NCBI GenBank assembly: GCA_903772945.1
Contig: CAICTM010000105.1
Span: 56,031-120,030, forward strand
Direction: 5' to 3'
DNA length: 64,000 nucleotides
From: Seminavis robusta
Taxonomy: Eukaryota > Bacillariophyta > Bacillariophyceae > Naviculales > Naviculaceae
Part shown: piece by piece, positions 41,901 through 53,324 of the stretch
How positions within the stretch are numbered: the stretch's first letter is position 1
How the letters are laid out: the number at the start of each line of letters is the position of its first letter
Made by a program: the position numbers and the translations under genes
The notes under the pieces: generated by a model
Told to the model about the DNA's origin: nothing
Databases searched by the model: none
What the model saw: the letters and a program-made list of their open reading frames with translations, nothing else

Positions 41901-42925
41901 ATAGACAATGCGTGCTTTGGGAAGTCGTCGTTGGAGCTGCAGTACGAGTTGTGCCGTTTTGGTATTGTCGGATAAGTTTTTGGCCTTGTGGGCTTCGTCA
42001 AAGATGATCACGCCACTGTAGGATTGTTCGAGTGCGGTTCTGTCCGTCAAATGATTGGCATTATTTGTCTGACAACACCATTGAATGATTTGTTCGATGC
42101 GCTTGTCACTAATGAGTAGTTGGTATGTCAAGAATAGCACTCCCTTTTGATCTTTGGATCCCAATCCCAATTGTTTCTTATCGAGTAAGTCAGTTCCATC
42201 GTGAACATCCACATTGGTGACTCCCACATCTTGTAAATCACGTCGCGCATCTTGGACCAATTCCCGACTGACAGACAACCAAATGTGTCGTTTGTTGTGA
42301 TTGCGACTCATACTATCGAGTAACAGTGCGGCGCATTGGCGGCCTTTGCCAATTCCAGCTCCATCTAAGTAAAGTATAGTAAAGTATAGGAAAGTAAATA
42401 GTGAGCACAATCGAGAAAAATAACGCTTTGTCATTGCCACACAAAATGCTGTATGCCATGAGACGCACCACCTAGAAAGAATCCCGCTCGTACAGTCCCA
42501 CCACTAAGCAATCGACAATGACGCTGAATGCCACACAAGACGCCTTCCAATTGGAGCGGCGAGAGCCGGCCTTGTTGCGCCAATGACAAAATGGCATCCG
42601 TGGCTCCCTCTTGAATGGGAGGCGCCACGACACTGGCCAACAAGGCCGATTCACAGGCGGCCGATGTATGCGATGCAAGGGGAGTAGTATTTTCCTTGTC
42701 GTCATTGTCATTGTCATCCAACACAATCACATTTTGACTATTGGCATTCGCAGCAAATTGGTGACACGCACGGACAATGACAGGTGGAAGGGCCGTCGGC
42801 TGGTAAGCACCAAATGTGTCGATGGACGTGTGCTCGGATTCATCTTCTGCTTTGGGCGTCGGCTTGTTCTGGTCCGTCTTACTACTATTGTCAGCAGCTG
42901 CGGCAGTGCCCGTCGTGCTACTCAT
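38955..42925 (-). CDS. SNO: Strawberry-notch (SNO) family helicase-like protein
   Basis: My exon model is complement(join(38955..42364, 42469..42925)), 1,288 residues. The 104-bp intron has donor GTGCGT and acceptor TAG, and splicing restores FFLGDGAGIGKGRQ, the SNO nucleotide-binding motif (about residues 149-163). The N-terminus contains LSPLQLEGVLCGIQRH, also SNO-typical. The Walker B box is IIFDEAH (DEAH at about 275-278). The C-terminal helicase half carries AIISDAASTGISLHAA and QLGRSHRSGQ (motif VI). An acidic run (VDVDDDDEEDDDDDG) follows, and the Lys/Ser-rich tail ends SITSFFAKK. SNO proteins are nuclear SF2-like ATPases that influence transcription and chromatin. Nuclear action is inferred from the basic tail and family. 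Both ATPase motifs look intact. Confidence 0.9.
42365..42468 (-). other. Intron of the strawberry-notch gene
   Basis: The donor GTGCGT (42468 downwards) and acceptor CTTAG (ending 42365) flank a 104-bp intron containing TAAAGTATAG repeats. Splicing here is forced by the GDGAGIGKG motif, because unspliced frames give stops or FLGGASHGIQ. Confidence 0.8.
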
Positions 42926-44081
42926 CTTGACTTTGACTTGATAGGATAGGATAGAGATACTATTGTTAGCTAGACAGCTTAAGGATCCATGGATGATCCT
43001 TTGTGTGTTTTGTGTGCTGGCCGGTGGTTTTTGGGCTTTTGGTTTTCTGGTGGTCCGAAAAATGCTGCCGATGGGTGCGATCCTAATGCTTTGAAACGCG
43101 TTCTAAAGCCCAATGAGCTGTTTGAAGATCTGTTCTGAGGATGATAGTTTCCACGGCTGAATCGAATCAGTGGGGTGCACGGGCCAGACTTGGAGTGGAT
43201 ATATCTCCGCCAGATTTTCATAAGGAGGAGTATGGATCAGGATACAAAATTTTAAAATAAAAGGCTTATTAGCACGGGATAATTTGGAGACATCTTTTGC
43301 TCACCACATTTGTCCTAACTATTAATAAATAGCAAGAAGACTTAGAACGAAAGTCAGCACGAACGAAAAAGTGAGTTAGTGATCAAACTACATGCCTCCC
43401 TTTTCTTTAAGATACGTCTACGTTTCCTGCAATACTGGGGGAAATTAGCAGCATCACAAACACTGCTACCTGAACTGAACTTATATATATCTTAGTTAGC
43501 TCAGGATCCATCACCAGGGTAGTCTAATGTAGTATTTTGATGCTCTGATCTGGAAGGGAGTGTTATGGAACATTTATACAGTACTCTGCTTGCCACTCTA
43601 CCTACTCAGCACACACCAAAGGTGAAGAGAGGAAAGAAAATTGCTTGGCATTTGGCACCTGTTTGTAATGCATTTCGTTGGAGAAAGTGTCATTGTATCA
43701 TCTCTCAATCTTTCATGGGCATGCCCAAGGGAGAGTACTCACTGGGTATCTTAGCTCTAGCTAGCTAGCTAGTATGTAGTGCAGATCTAATATTGTCTCC
43801 AGTAGATCTGTCTTAGCATTTCAGCAAATCTCAGAACTTGACATCTATCTTATCTTTAGCTCTCTTAATATAAAGGGAGAAGTGTAAGCAGTAACGGTGC
43901 CGTTTTCAGTTCTGTCGAATGAGGGAGATCCAGCCACCAACTCGATCGTCCCAGCCAATATCCTCATTCCATCTTCGCGGTCCGATTGCATTCGACGACA
44001 ACCATCAAACCACCACCCTTTCCTAGCTCCTGCATACAGTACAGTACAGTTAGAGTGATAGAGAGATATTATAGAAAAGCC
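42926..44081. other. Divergent intergenic region, upstream of glycosyltransferase 1
   Basis: Bases about 43312-43377 (TTGTCCTAA...GCAAGAAGACTTAGAACGA...AACGAAAAAGTGAG) match 47136-47195 upstream of the second glycosyltransferase copy. Bases 43910-44010 match 47228-47330. Between these anchors copy 1 has about 530 bp that copy 2 lacks. No gene is seen. Confidence 0.5.
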
Positions 44082-45410
44082 ATGGTGAAACTGTTGGAGC
44101 ACATTGCCAATCGGAATTCAGAAAATGAAGAGTCCCTCCGAGGCCTGCGGAAACGTCGAGTCATTGCGTATCTCTTTGTCATGGTCGCATCCTTTATCTT
44201 GTTGGGGCAGGACTGGAAAAATCCGCTATTGACTGTCAATATGATAGAGAGTAGCAACCATACGCACTACAATGCTACTCATCACAACAATAACCACAGT
44301 TCCACCAGCAAGAACATCAACAAAAAAGCAACAAAAGAGACAGCAGCACCAAAAGAGACAGCACCGAAAGAGACAGCAACAACATCATCATTAAGAAAGA
44401 CAAAGAATGAAACCATTCCTCCTCCACTTCCTGTAGATCCTCCTCCACTACCTCGCATTGCCTACATTGCCATGGGCCACTTGAACTCGACCGATCGGTG
44501 GGATGGATGTCTTCATCCCGCTACAGACTATTTTGTGCCATCGCCAGACCCCTACTATATTGTCATGAACGAACAATGGCGTGCCAAGTACGAACAACTG
44601 GTCGAAACCAACAGCACATTTCAAAACTATTCCAGTCGCATTCAACCCATCTACACCGAATGCATGCCCGAAACCAAAGGATGGCCGTCGTGTTGCAAAC
44701 AAGATCAAGGATTGGCACATTTTTACAAGCACTACTATTTTGATGCTACCAATCAAAACAAAAAGTATGATTGGATCTGCTTTCAAGATGACGACGAATA
44801 CATTCGCCATCGCGCCATGCAAGAATTCTTGCGCTATCTTCCCATCACCGACGAACCAATCGTGATTGCCTCTGATCCTCCCGAAGGACATCCACTGGGG
44901 AAAAGTGGATACATTCCCAAACAATCGCCGTACAAATGCCCTCGCGACAGTGACAATTGGAAATATCCATGGGGACAACCCGTCTTTTATAATCAAGCCG
45001 CGTTTGAATTGCTAATGCCAGCCTGGAAGGCAGGCGCCATGACGAAACAATGCAAGGAATTTGACTTGTATGCACACGACACCGGCAATGCGCTGCTTCA
45101 TTGGATGTTTGGGATACCTGCCTTGTGGATGCGAAATCCCGCCAGTATCAAATCCGGAATGCGCAATGACTTTTTGGGAATGCATTCTGTATCCCGATTT
45201 GGACCACAATCGTCCATGAAAGCCGTGCACGAACGATACCAGAAAATGTCGTATCCCTACAATAATGAACTGCGACCACAGTACCTGTGGTCCTCCAATG
45301 CGACCGGTTTCAATCAAACCAAAACCTATCAATTATACGGTCATCCATCTACTTGGGGGGAGTCGTGGCATATCTTTCCCACGTCCGATTGTCAAAAGAG
45401 TTTTGAGTAG
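44082..45410 (+). CDS. GT31/Fringe-like type II membrane glycosyltransferase, copy 1
   Basis: I start at the Met at 44082 (GCCATGGTG; 442 residues) because the paralogue at 47400 starts at the same MVKLLEHIANRN. Residues about 24-42 form a signal anchor, followed by a glycosylatable Asn/Thr/His-rich stem and a Pro-rich hinge (PPPLPVDPPPLP). The catalytic domain starts PRIAYIAMGHLNSTDRWDGC. WICFQDDDEY provides the DDD metal/nucleotide-sugar motif typical of GT31 and Fringe enzymes. YPWGQPVFYNQAAFELL is the GG.G-like acceptor segment, and FDLYAHDTGNALLHWMFGIP is the usual DD.xxG position. It probably acts in the Golgi, adding hexose or HexNAc to glycoproteins. Donor and acceptor are unknown. 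Confidence 0.75.
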   Translation: MVKLLEHIANRNSENEESLRGLRKRRVIAYLFVMVASFILLGQDWKNPLLTVNMIESSNHTHYNATHHNNNHSSTSKNINKKATKETAAPKETAPKETATTSSLRKTKNETIPPPLPVDPPPLPRIAYIAMGHLNSTDRWDGCLHPATDYFVPSPDPYYIVMNEQWRAKYEQLVETNSTFQNYSSRIQPIYTECMPETKGWPSCCKQDQGLAHFYKHYYFDATNQNKKYDWICFQDDDEYIRHRAMQEFLRYLPITDEPIVIASDPPEGHPLGKSGYIPKQSPYKCPRDSDNWKYPWGQPVFYNQAAFELLMPAWKAGAMTKQCKEFDLYAHDTGNALLHWMFGIPALWMRNPASIKSGMRNDFLGMHSVSRFGPQSSMKAVHERYQKMSYPYNNELRPQYLWSSNATGFNQTKTYQLYGHPSTWGESWHIFPTSDCQKSFE

Positions 45411-47399
45411 TAGTTTATGGTTTTGGGAAAACACATAACAGGATGATGATTCATTGATGCTAACAATTGAGTTGGACGAGCGTTTGTTCATCCATGCTCG
45501 CATCACATTGTGTGTCATCTGACAAGGCTCGAATTGATCAACTGAGTGGACGGTGACATTGAGGATCCGAGGGACGAACTAGGGAAACTGCTCCATCGAA
45601 CAATGAAGGCAACGACTGCACTAAACCTCATAGAGGCAGCAGTCCAGGTGCCTAATGACAGTTAGCTAGTTGCTACAGTGGTTGTTAATAAAAGCATACA
45701 AGAAATCAATGACTATTATATGGCTATTGCCGTCTACAGCTATAGATTTTGGCATCATCATTTCTTCCAATGGTCACAATGCAACTGGACACAGAGGATT
45801 GTCAAGGTACAATGTGCAAAGAGAAAAAGATGATGCCAACATTCATACATTGCATCCAGCATGTCATCAAAGGCTTTCAAAGCAACACAAATGACTCGGT
45901 CGATCGTGATAGCAGCCCTGCAAGTTCGATGCACCAGCAGAAGTCAAGAAACTTTTCAATGCACTTCATATTGGTTATCCATTTTTGGTCCCAACGAAAA
46001 GAATGATCGTAGACACACAGACTCCACTTGATGATTTGAAAAAGGACCTGGACGGAATGGAAGGCATGCAGGCGGTGAACGGTCACAGGAACAAGCCAAG
46101 TCCACGAGAGACAAGCATCTCGACTCAAAGACATATAGCCATAGGAGGAAGTTACGCCCGGAGTGTTGGCTCAAAGCCTGCAACCAACTGAAAAATCTGT
46201 GTACAGGCAACGACCTGGACCAGTTTGTGTTGCTGCTTCAATCCAAGCTCGCAGCTCATGGCGACTCGTACGAGGCGGCTGCAAAGGGAGAGGCCATGGC
46301 GGACGCAACTGCCTCAAACATGCTGCTACCGCTACTCTTTCAAGCCTTTTGTGGGACCCATTGGCATTGTTGCTCTGAAGCCGGGCTTTGGTGAACAGCA
46401 GAATGGCAAGGACTCCAAGGGCAAGCGAAAGCAGCCATGCAGCAGCAGTGGCATGGTCGGGTATGGTCTTGACTCATGGCAGCTCGGAGAGTCGAGTCTT
46501 GCAATAGGAACATGCGACCCAATGACATGGCGTCGGTACGGACACAACCCTCGAACGACCCAGTTGTTTGCCTGGCTTGATATGGCTGTGGCAAAGTAGG
46601 GCTACTTGCGTCAATGATGACTCCGTGTTATTATCGAGCTTGTTTTTTTAACATTTCGCACCAAACTCGACAATGGGCATTCTGCCGCTGTTTCGACACT
46701 CTATCGACTTCATTCCTTCGAACTAACGTTTCAGTCGGTCACCTGTGTCTGTAGGTCGACTCCAGGTCGACTCCGGTGATGCTGGAAAGGCTCCGGATTG
46801 CGAAAAAATTTGCGGGATCGAATCGGCGGCGAACTTGTCGTTTTGCGGTAGCGTCGGATCGAATCGGCGACTTGTCGTGCTCATCACCCCATTATCTCCT
46901 TCTATTATCTCACTCCTCTTTAGTGGTAGCTGGCCGCCGGTGTAGTCTAGTGTCGGTTTGGAAGCCGTCGACGCTAACGACCAACGCTCCGTTTCGCCAT
47001 GGTGTTGCTCTTTTCTCGGTTGGGTGTCAATGTAAAATGGCGAAAACAAGGAAAGGGGCTTTCACCGGCTCTTTCCAAGCGCTCGAATTCCGGACTGGAC
47101 TCCCCCTTCTCTTCCAAACACACTTTTTTTAAACTTGTCCTAAATAAGCAAGAAGACTTTTAGAACGAGAGTCAAAAGCACCAACGAAAAAGTGAGAGAA
47201 GTCTTTAAATGAATAATGGCGCGGACACCTGTTCGAATGAGGACGATCCAGCCAATTCTATAGGCGACATCTCCCAGTCAGCCAAGATCCATCATCGGGT
47301 TCGACGACAACAACACCACCCCGCCACACCACACCAACACCTCATACCGCAGTTACTCAGCCATCATTCGAACGTTAGATACACTAGTAATAGAAAGCA
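45411..47399. other. Spacer between duplicated glycosyltransferase genes
   Basis: The first part (45411-45860) matches the 3' flank of copy 2 (48708-49640) in order, with a roughly 520-bp interruption in copy 2. AACCTCATAGAGGC and AAATCAATGACTATTATA are clear anchors. Bases 46190-46450 match 50040-50220 (CAAGGACTCCAAGGGC, AGCAGCCATGCAGCAGCA). Short open frames here show no domain. 46730-47130 holds TCGAATCGGCG-type short repeats. Confidence 0.45.
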
Positions 47400-48707
47400 A
47401 TGGTCAAACTGTTGGAGCACATTGCCAACCGGAACTCCAACAATGAAGAGTCGCTCCAAGGCCTGCGGAAACGAAGAGTCATTGCATATCTCTCTCTAGT
47501 GATGGTCGCATCCTTTGTCTTGTTGGGGCAGTACTGGGAGACTCCTCTATTGACAGTCAATACGATAAAGAGTAATGGTAGTAGCAACCATACGCACCAC
47601 AATGCCACTCATCACAACAGTAGCAACCACAATGCCACTCGCAAAAGTAACATCAAAGCAGCAACAATCACACCAGCACCAACATTTCCAAAGACAAAGA
47701 ATGAAACCATTCCTCCTCCACTTCCTGTAGATCCTCCTCCACTACCTCGAATTGCATACATTGCCATGGGCCACTTGAACTCGACCGATCGGTGGGATGG
47801 ATGTCTTCATCCCGCTACAGACTATTTTGTGCCATCGCCAGATCCCTACTATATTGTCATGAACGAACAATGGCGTGCCAAGTACGAACAACTCGTGGAA
47901 ACCAACAGCACGTTTCAAAACTATTCCAGTCGCATTCAACCCATCTACACCGATTGCATGCCGGAAGCCAAAGGATGGCCGTCGTGTTGCAAACAAGATC
48001 AAGGATTGGCACATTTTTACAAGCACTACTATTCTGATGCTACCAATCAAAACAAAAAGTATGATTGGATCTGCTTTCAAGATGACGATGAATACATTCG
48101 CCATCGCGCCATGCAAGAATTCTTGCGCTATCTTCCCATCACCGATGAACCAATCGTGATTGCCTCCGATCCTCCCGAAGGACATCCCTTGGGGCAAAGT
48201 GGATATATTCCCAAACGATCGCCGTACAAATGCCCCCGCGACAGTGACAATTGGAAATATCCATGGGGACAACCCGTCTTTTATAATCAAGCGGCGTTTG
48301 AATTGCTCCTGCCCGCCTGGAAGGCAGGCGCCATGACGAAACAATGCAAGGAATTTGACTTGTATGCACACGATACCGGCAATGCCTTGCTTCATTGGAT
48401 GTTTGGAATACCGGCGCTGTGGATGCGAAATCCCGCCAGTGTCAAATCCGGAATGCGCAATGACTTTTTGGGAATGCATTCCGTATCCCGATTTGGACCA
48501 CAATCCTCCATGAAAGCCGTGCACGAAAAATACAGGGACAAAATGCCGTATCCCTACAACAATGACCTGAGACCACAGTACATGTGGTCCTCCAATGCGA
48601 CCGGTTTCAACCAAACCAAAACGTATCAATTATATGGTCATCCATCCACATGGGGGGAGAATTGGCATATCTTTCCCACGTCCGATTGTCAACAGAGTTT
48701 TGAGTAG
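47400..48707 (+). CDS. GT31/Fringe-like type II membrane glycosyltransferase, copy 2
   Basis: The ORF encodes 435 residues and starts at MVKLLEHIANRN. Its catalytic domain is almost identical to copy 1 (WICFQDDDEY, YPWGQPVFYNQAAFELL and FDLYAHDTGNALLHW all conserved), while the stem between the membrane anchor (about 24-43) and the Pro-rich hinge differs in length and sequence. Differences inside the catalytic domain are few and conservative (for example TECMPE to TDCMPE, MPAWK to LPAWK), which suggests purifying selection on both copies. It has its own upstream block derived from the same duplication. Function is as for copy 1, with either redundancy or stem-dependent localisation inferred. 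Confidence 0.75.
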   Translation: MVKLLEHIANRNSNNEESLQGLRKRRVIAYLSLVMVASFVLLGQYWETPLLTVNTIKSNGSSNHTHHNATHHNSSNHNATRKSNIKAATITPAPTFPKTKNETIPPPLPVDPPPLPRIAYIAMGHLNSTDRWDGCLHPATDYFVPSPDPYYIVMNEQWRAKYEQLVETNSTFQNYSSRIQPIYTDCMPEAKGWPSCCKQDQGLAHFYKHYYSDATNQNKKYDWICFQDDDEYIRHRAMQEFLRYLPITDEPIVIASDPPEGHPLGQSGYIPKRSPYKCPRDSDNWKYPWGQPVFYNQAAFELLLPAWKAGAMTKQCKEFDLYAHDTGNALLHWMFGIPALWMRNPASVKSGMRNDFLGMHSVSRFGPQSSMKAVHEKYRDKMPYPYNNDLRPQYMWSSNATGFNQTKTYQLYGHPSTWGENWHIFPTSDCQQSFE

Positions 48708-49839
48708 TAGTTTTTGGTTTTGGAGTATCATGGTCCTTGCAGAATCTAACAATTGAGGCATGCCAAACAAATTCAAAGAGCGTGCATTCATCCATGATCG
48801 CATCGCATCGTGTGCCATCATCTGACATCTGACAACGGAATGAAATCACAATCCGCTACACAAGAACCCGGCAGAAACTCGATCGTAGTTGGTGAAAACT
48901 CAGACCAGGGAGCCTCTTTGTGTCTATCTCTGACTGCGCTGCTCGAGCATTGGTTTGGCTTACAATTGTAATGGTCCTTGGTGCCGTGGCATCTCGTGGA
49001 GTCGAGTCGTTGAGGCATTCCAAAATCACCTTTGGAGCCTGAGGGATACATGTTGTTGATCTTCCTCTGTAGCCTTTCTGATATAAGTTTCTTTCTTGAA
49101 GCTAGCAAATTTCTCCACTGTAGTATAGTTTTAGTTAGTTGGTTAGTTAGATGAGTTTCATGAGCTGGAAGTGACATCTGGTGAAGAGTCGCTGCTGGGA
49201 TAATGAAATCCTAGCTCTAGTAGGTAGCTCACAAGCACTCGATATCCGGTACCGTTAGGATCGTTGGTCGAATGATCAATATCCAGAGTTATAGAAGCTG
49301 CCGTCTATCCCTGCATGCCCCTGTGAGACGCCTCGTGCCGCTTTGCTACCGTTCGCTTGGGCTCGAATTGATGAGCTGCTTGCGTGCGTGGACAGAGACA
49401 TCAAACTGTACGGCAACCGCTCCGTCGAACAATGAAGCAACTACTAAACCTCATAGAGGCGGTCCAGGTACCTAATGCTACATGTAGTTACCTAGATGTT
49501 CCAGTGGCCGCTATGAAGAAGAAGAAATCAATGACTATTATACCGATACATGTGACCTGGCAATATTGAAGGGCACGATGCATCTCGGCACAGGGGTTTG
49601 TCAAGGCACCAGGTGCAGACAAAAACAGGATGCTAACATCCATGGGAAGAAGACTTTTGGGGTGAAGCTTGCAAGCATCACAGCGCCTTTTGATTGCTCA
49701 GCTTATTGAAGCTGCGTAGTGAGGAGGCGCTGCGAACTACGCGATCAAGACACACCAGCCAAGAGTTCAACAATTCCAGTCGTCTCGATCTTGAACACAA
49801 TCATCCGAGGCGACCATAGGACTGGTCTCGAGGACCTTT

Positions 49840-50720
49840 GCAACGGTCAGTTTCAGTGCAAGGCGGAGAAGTCGGCTTGAGGCAATCTGAGCACAGGGGT
49901 TGCAAGGAGAGAAAAACATGAAGCGAACACATTGTCGAACAGTCCACACATGCGTGGGAAGCAAATCCCCCAACAAGGTCAGTCTCGTTGCCAAATCAGA
50001 ACTTGTTTTGGCAATGATTGAGCTTGCTGTGAGAAGCGCAGCAGCTGAAAAAGTCTGTATCCCACACAAGCAGTATTGCTATGGCGTCATGCTGCTGCAA
50101 CTGTCGCTCTGGGCAACCTTCCACGGAGAGCTCGTCATTGAACTGACCAGCGGAGATTCGGCGGACAGGCAAACGACAAGGACTCCAAGGGCTAGCAAAA
50201 GCAGCATGCAGCAGCATGGTGTACATCAGACCAAGACATCCCAGCCAAGGCCAACCACACAGGGCAATCCAACAGGAAGCAGGCTTCATCGCAAGGTCAG
50301 CTTCATTGCCAAATCAGAACTTGTTGGCAATGCTTTGAGCTTTGATGGGCAACGACATGGACGACCAGCTTCACTGCAACGATCAGTGGCGACGATGTCA
50401 TAGAGATGGAAAGTTGCCAAAGCGCCTGCCAGGAAGGCAATTGTTCAAATCATGTGGGCTCAAGCAGCGATCATGGCCAAGACTTGCCATTTGCCATGGT
50501 CGTTGACAGCAACAAGAACAGATCCCTTCTTGGTGGCAAGATGGCAACATTCCGGACCAAAATGGCTCGAGGCAATCCAATCCACACGGGCATTTCAAAC
50601 AAGAAGCAGACATTCATACTCTATCCGGGTCAGTTTCATTGGCAACTCAGAACTTGTTGGCAAGGAATTCGACACCCACGAGATAAGCCAGCAACCAGCT
50701 GAAAAACCAGTGTTGACACA
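49840..50720. repeat. Tandem units of about 320-335 bp
   Basis: A shared core GGTCAG(T/C)(T/C)TC(G/A)TTG.CAA.TCAGAACTTGTT occurs at 49977-50007, 50295-50325 and 50629-50658, spaced 318 and 334 bp apart. Related shorter cores are at 49845 and 52418. The units also share a CAGCTGAAAAA..TGT piece. Open frames of 70-180 codons in this stretch are not conserved between units, so I read it as non-coding repeat DNA. Confidence 0.6.
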
Positions 50721-50739
50721 ACTGAGATAATCCAACAAA

Positions 50740-51600
50740 GACATCCACGGCTGCTTGATGGGGCTGAATGGCGGATATGGGGCTGCAAGGGTAATCCCAC
50801 CAGACCAACTCAGAGAAGGTGGACTGCAAAATTACCAGAAGCCTGAGATCTAGCATAACAGCCCCAAGCAAATGAAGAAGTCCCATGTCATGAGAAACTT
50901 CTTGTGCGGGCAATGACTTCAAGTCCAAGCCAATTGAATCAGGCTGAACGGCGGAAAAAGCCCAAACTGTAATCCAGTAGACCCACTCAGACGAGGGGGG
51001 CCACCGGTACAGGGAAACAAGCAGCACTAGATCCCACTTGTCTGCACTCTTTTGAGAGTGTGTGAGTGGACATTGCTTCTTCGTGGCGTCAAATCCATCC
51101 ATTCGCCCATGACCTAGCCAGCGCAAGATCGGTGGGCAGTGAAAGGACGAAGGTGAACTTGCCGCTGCGAATAATAGTATCTGTTCCGTCTTCTTCAATC
51201 CAAGCTCGTAAAGCTCATGATCACTCGCGACACAGCCGACCTCATGCAGTACAGATTACAAAGCTGGGCGGCATAGAGACAGGATGGAGCAAGTGATCAG
51301 AAGCAGGGCTTGGCTTGGGCAGCAAGTTGGAGGCATTGCCGAGAAGCCAAGAAGTCGTCGACAGAGGCAAGCACAAAAGACTTCCACGCTGCATGATGGG
51401 GCTGAATGGCAGATCTAAACTCTAAAGGGTAGTTCCACAGTCCAAGTGAGAGGAGCTGGACTGCAAAAATACCATGAAGCAAGAGATCTAGCATGACAGC
51501 CCCACGCAAGCGAAGAAGTCCCTTGTCACAACTCGGCTTGTACGGGCAATGGCTTCAAGTCCAAGCCAAATGAGGCTGAAGGGCGGAAAAAAGCAGAGAC
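50740..51600. repeat. Two diverged tandem segments
   Basis: The segment 50740-50960 (GCTTGATGGGGCTGAATGGC, GATCTAGCATAACAGCCCC, AAGAAGTCCC, CAATGACTTCAAGTCCAAGCC) is repeated in the same order at 51385-51590 (GCATGATGGGGCTGAATGGC, GATCTAGCATGACAGCCCC, AAGAAGTCCC, CAATGGCTTCAAGTCCAAGCC). The minus-strand translations look alike (AVMLDL..., SAIQPHQAA versus SAIQPHHAA) simply because the DNA is duplicated. Confidence 0.6.
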
Positions 51601-51659
51601 GTGGTTGGTACCCGATCGATAGCAAAGGACGACCACCAGAATCCTAAACACACGGCGCC

Positions 51660-52860
51660 TGCTTATCTCATCAAATGGGGACCACATCCACATCGATGGG
51701 CACACGGTGGCAATGGCGAACTATCGCCACTGTCGCCAAGTGCAGCCAATGCATGTGTTCCTCTGTGAGACAGGTGAGCGCCGTGGTGCGAGATCGTCAC
51801 TCCAATCAATTCTTCCACGACCAAGATATCTTCCCATGGCACCGACGACAAAACCTCTAAGCTCTGCGTCGTCAATAGTCAAAATTGCCGTTGCCGTAGA
51901 GAGCCAGAGGTCGCATCCATGCCATCCGAAAGGTGTCACGGTCACAGCAAAACCAACAAGAGCCTGACTGCAGCGGCGACAATGGCCAAAGTTGCCATTG
52001 TCGTCGAGAGGCGGGCGTGTTGATCTCTCTGTGGTCCGTGTCTTTTGTCTCGTCTCAACCGCACGATGGTCATCCAGAACATTGCGTCGCAAGCACAGGG
52101 ACGATGATAAAAAGGCGTCATCCAAGGCTGGCGAGCACAATTTCACTGGAAGGCCATTGAGGATGGTGGCCATGGCCAGTCTTGTTCGGACTTGGAGTTT
52201 TGCAATGGATGGCCACAAATCACATGCGTCGCGAGCGAACGACGACACTAACGCGTCAATTTCTTCCCAGCGCAGGACTCGGTAACAAATCGACCTTCGT
52301 GTCATCCAAGGCTGCGGCCATGGTTGGTCTTGTCTTGACGTGCGCCGATCGTACAAGGGGTCGCGACGGCTCAATCGCCTGATCCAGCAACCGGCTAGTG
52401 GGCTAATCCATCAATAGGGTCAGTTTCAGTGCCAGCGGATATGCGGCGACAGTGAAATGACACCGGCGACACGAGCCCAGCAACCGGCCAGTGGACTCGA
52501 CTCCACTGGGTGACCATGATCGGTCTTGTCTTGACGTTCGCCCGATCGCCCGATGGCCGCAACGGATCTAACTGCTCATAGTCCTTCCTCAGGCATCGCT
52601 TGTCATTGTCGCTGCACATCGGTAGCAACGATGGGCGGCAAAACGACAAGGAGACATCAAGGATGACAATCAGTAATTGGCCGCGGCGGCCATGGTCGAT
52701 CTTTGGGTGGCAAACCGACGAAGCAAAGACAACGGGGCTGTTTAAAACGGCAGGTGCGGCCATGGTCGATCTTTTCTTGGAGTGTGCCGTCTTGCCATCG
52801 CGCAAACCGTCCGATCACAAGCCATTTGCATCCCAGGTCATTTCGCCACCACCCAGGTGA
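51660..52860. repeat. Diverged repeat array around GCCATGGTCGGTCTTGTC
   Basis: Copies of the unit (G/A)CCATG(G/A)(T/C)C(G/A)(G/A)TCTTGTCTTGACGTGCGCC lie at about 52169, 52317, 52503, 52690 and 52761. They are accompanied by GGCGACAATGG and ATCCAAGG.TG pieces. Spacing is irregular (70-190 bp). No consistent frame covers it. Confidence 0.45.
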
Positions 52861-53324
52861 GAGCATCGACGGGTGGAGAAACGACGAGAAATGTCAAAGG
52901 AGCGGCGGCGGCGGCCACGGTCGAGGATTTTGGGTTGCCATTGGCCCTCTTCCGCCCCACCAAAAATAAATGGGAAGGGGGAGGGGGAAGTGGGCGTTTT
53001 GGATTTCTGGATCCACAAATTGTGAGAGATTGGGTTGTGTTTTGTTTTCGCTTCCAGGCCAGCCGCTGACACTCCACTCCGAGACAGAATTCAAAAAAGA
53101 TACGGTCCGTAGGTCTCGAAAGATTTTTTTCCTTTTCGACTTCTAGCTAGTACGGTGTAGCTAGCTAGCTGAGGCTCTCAACTGCTTGAGCGGTGTTCTC
53201 GAATTGCTTGTTCGGCAACTGTGAATTGAATCGACCCGAAAAGATAGATCCGCAACACGATCAAGAGGTCGTGAATATGTCAAATCCTTGTAGCTGATGC
53301 TCTGCTCCTACCGTACTGTAGCGG

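Noticed and set aside
47742-48629. 295-codon minus-strand ORF opposite glycosyltransferase 2
   Set aside because: It is antisense to a conserved glycosyltransferase. The same shadow appears broken opposite copy 1.
50647-51198. 183-codon minus-strand ORF resembling a second one at 51297-51509
   Set aside because: The similarity follows from duplicated DNA. Stops and frames differ between copies and no domain is visible.
51721-52374. 217-codon minus-strand ORF
   Set aside because: It lies in an irregular repeat array, has random-looking composition, and is not shared between repeat copies.
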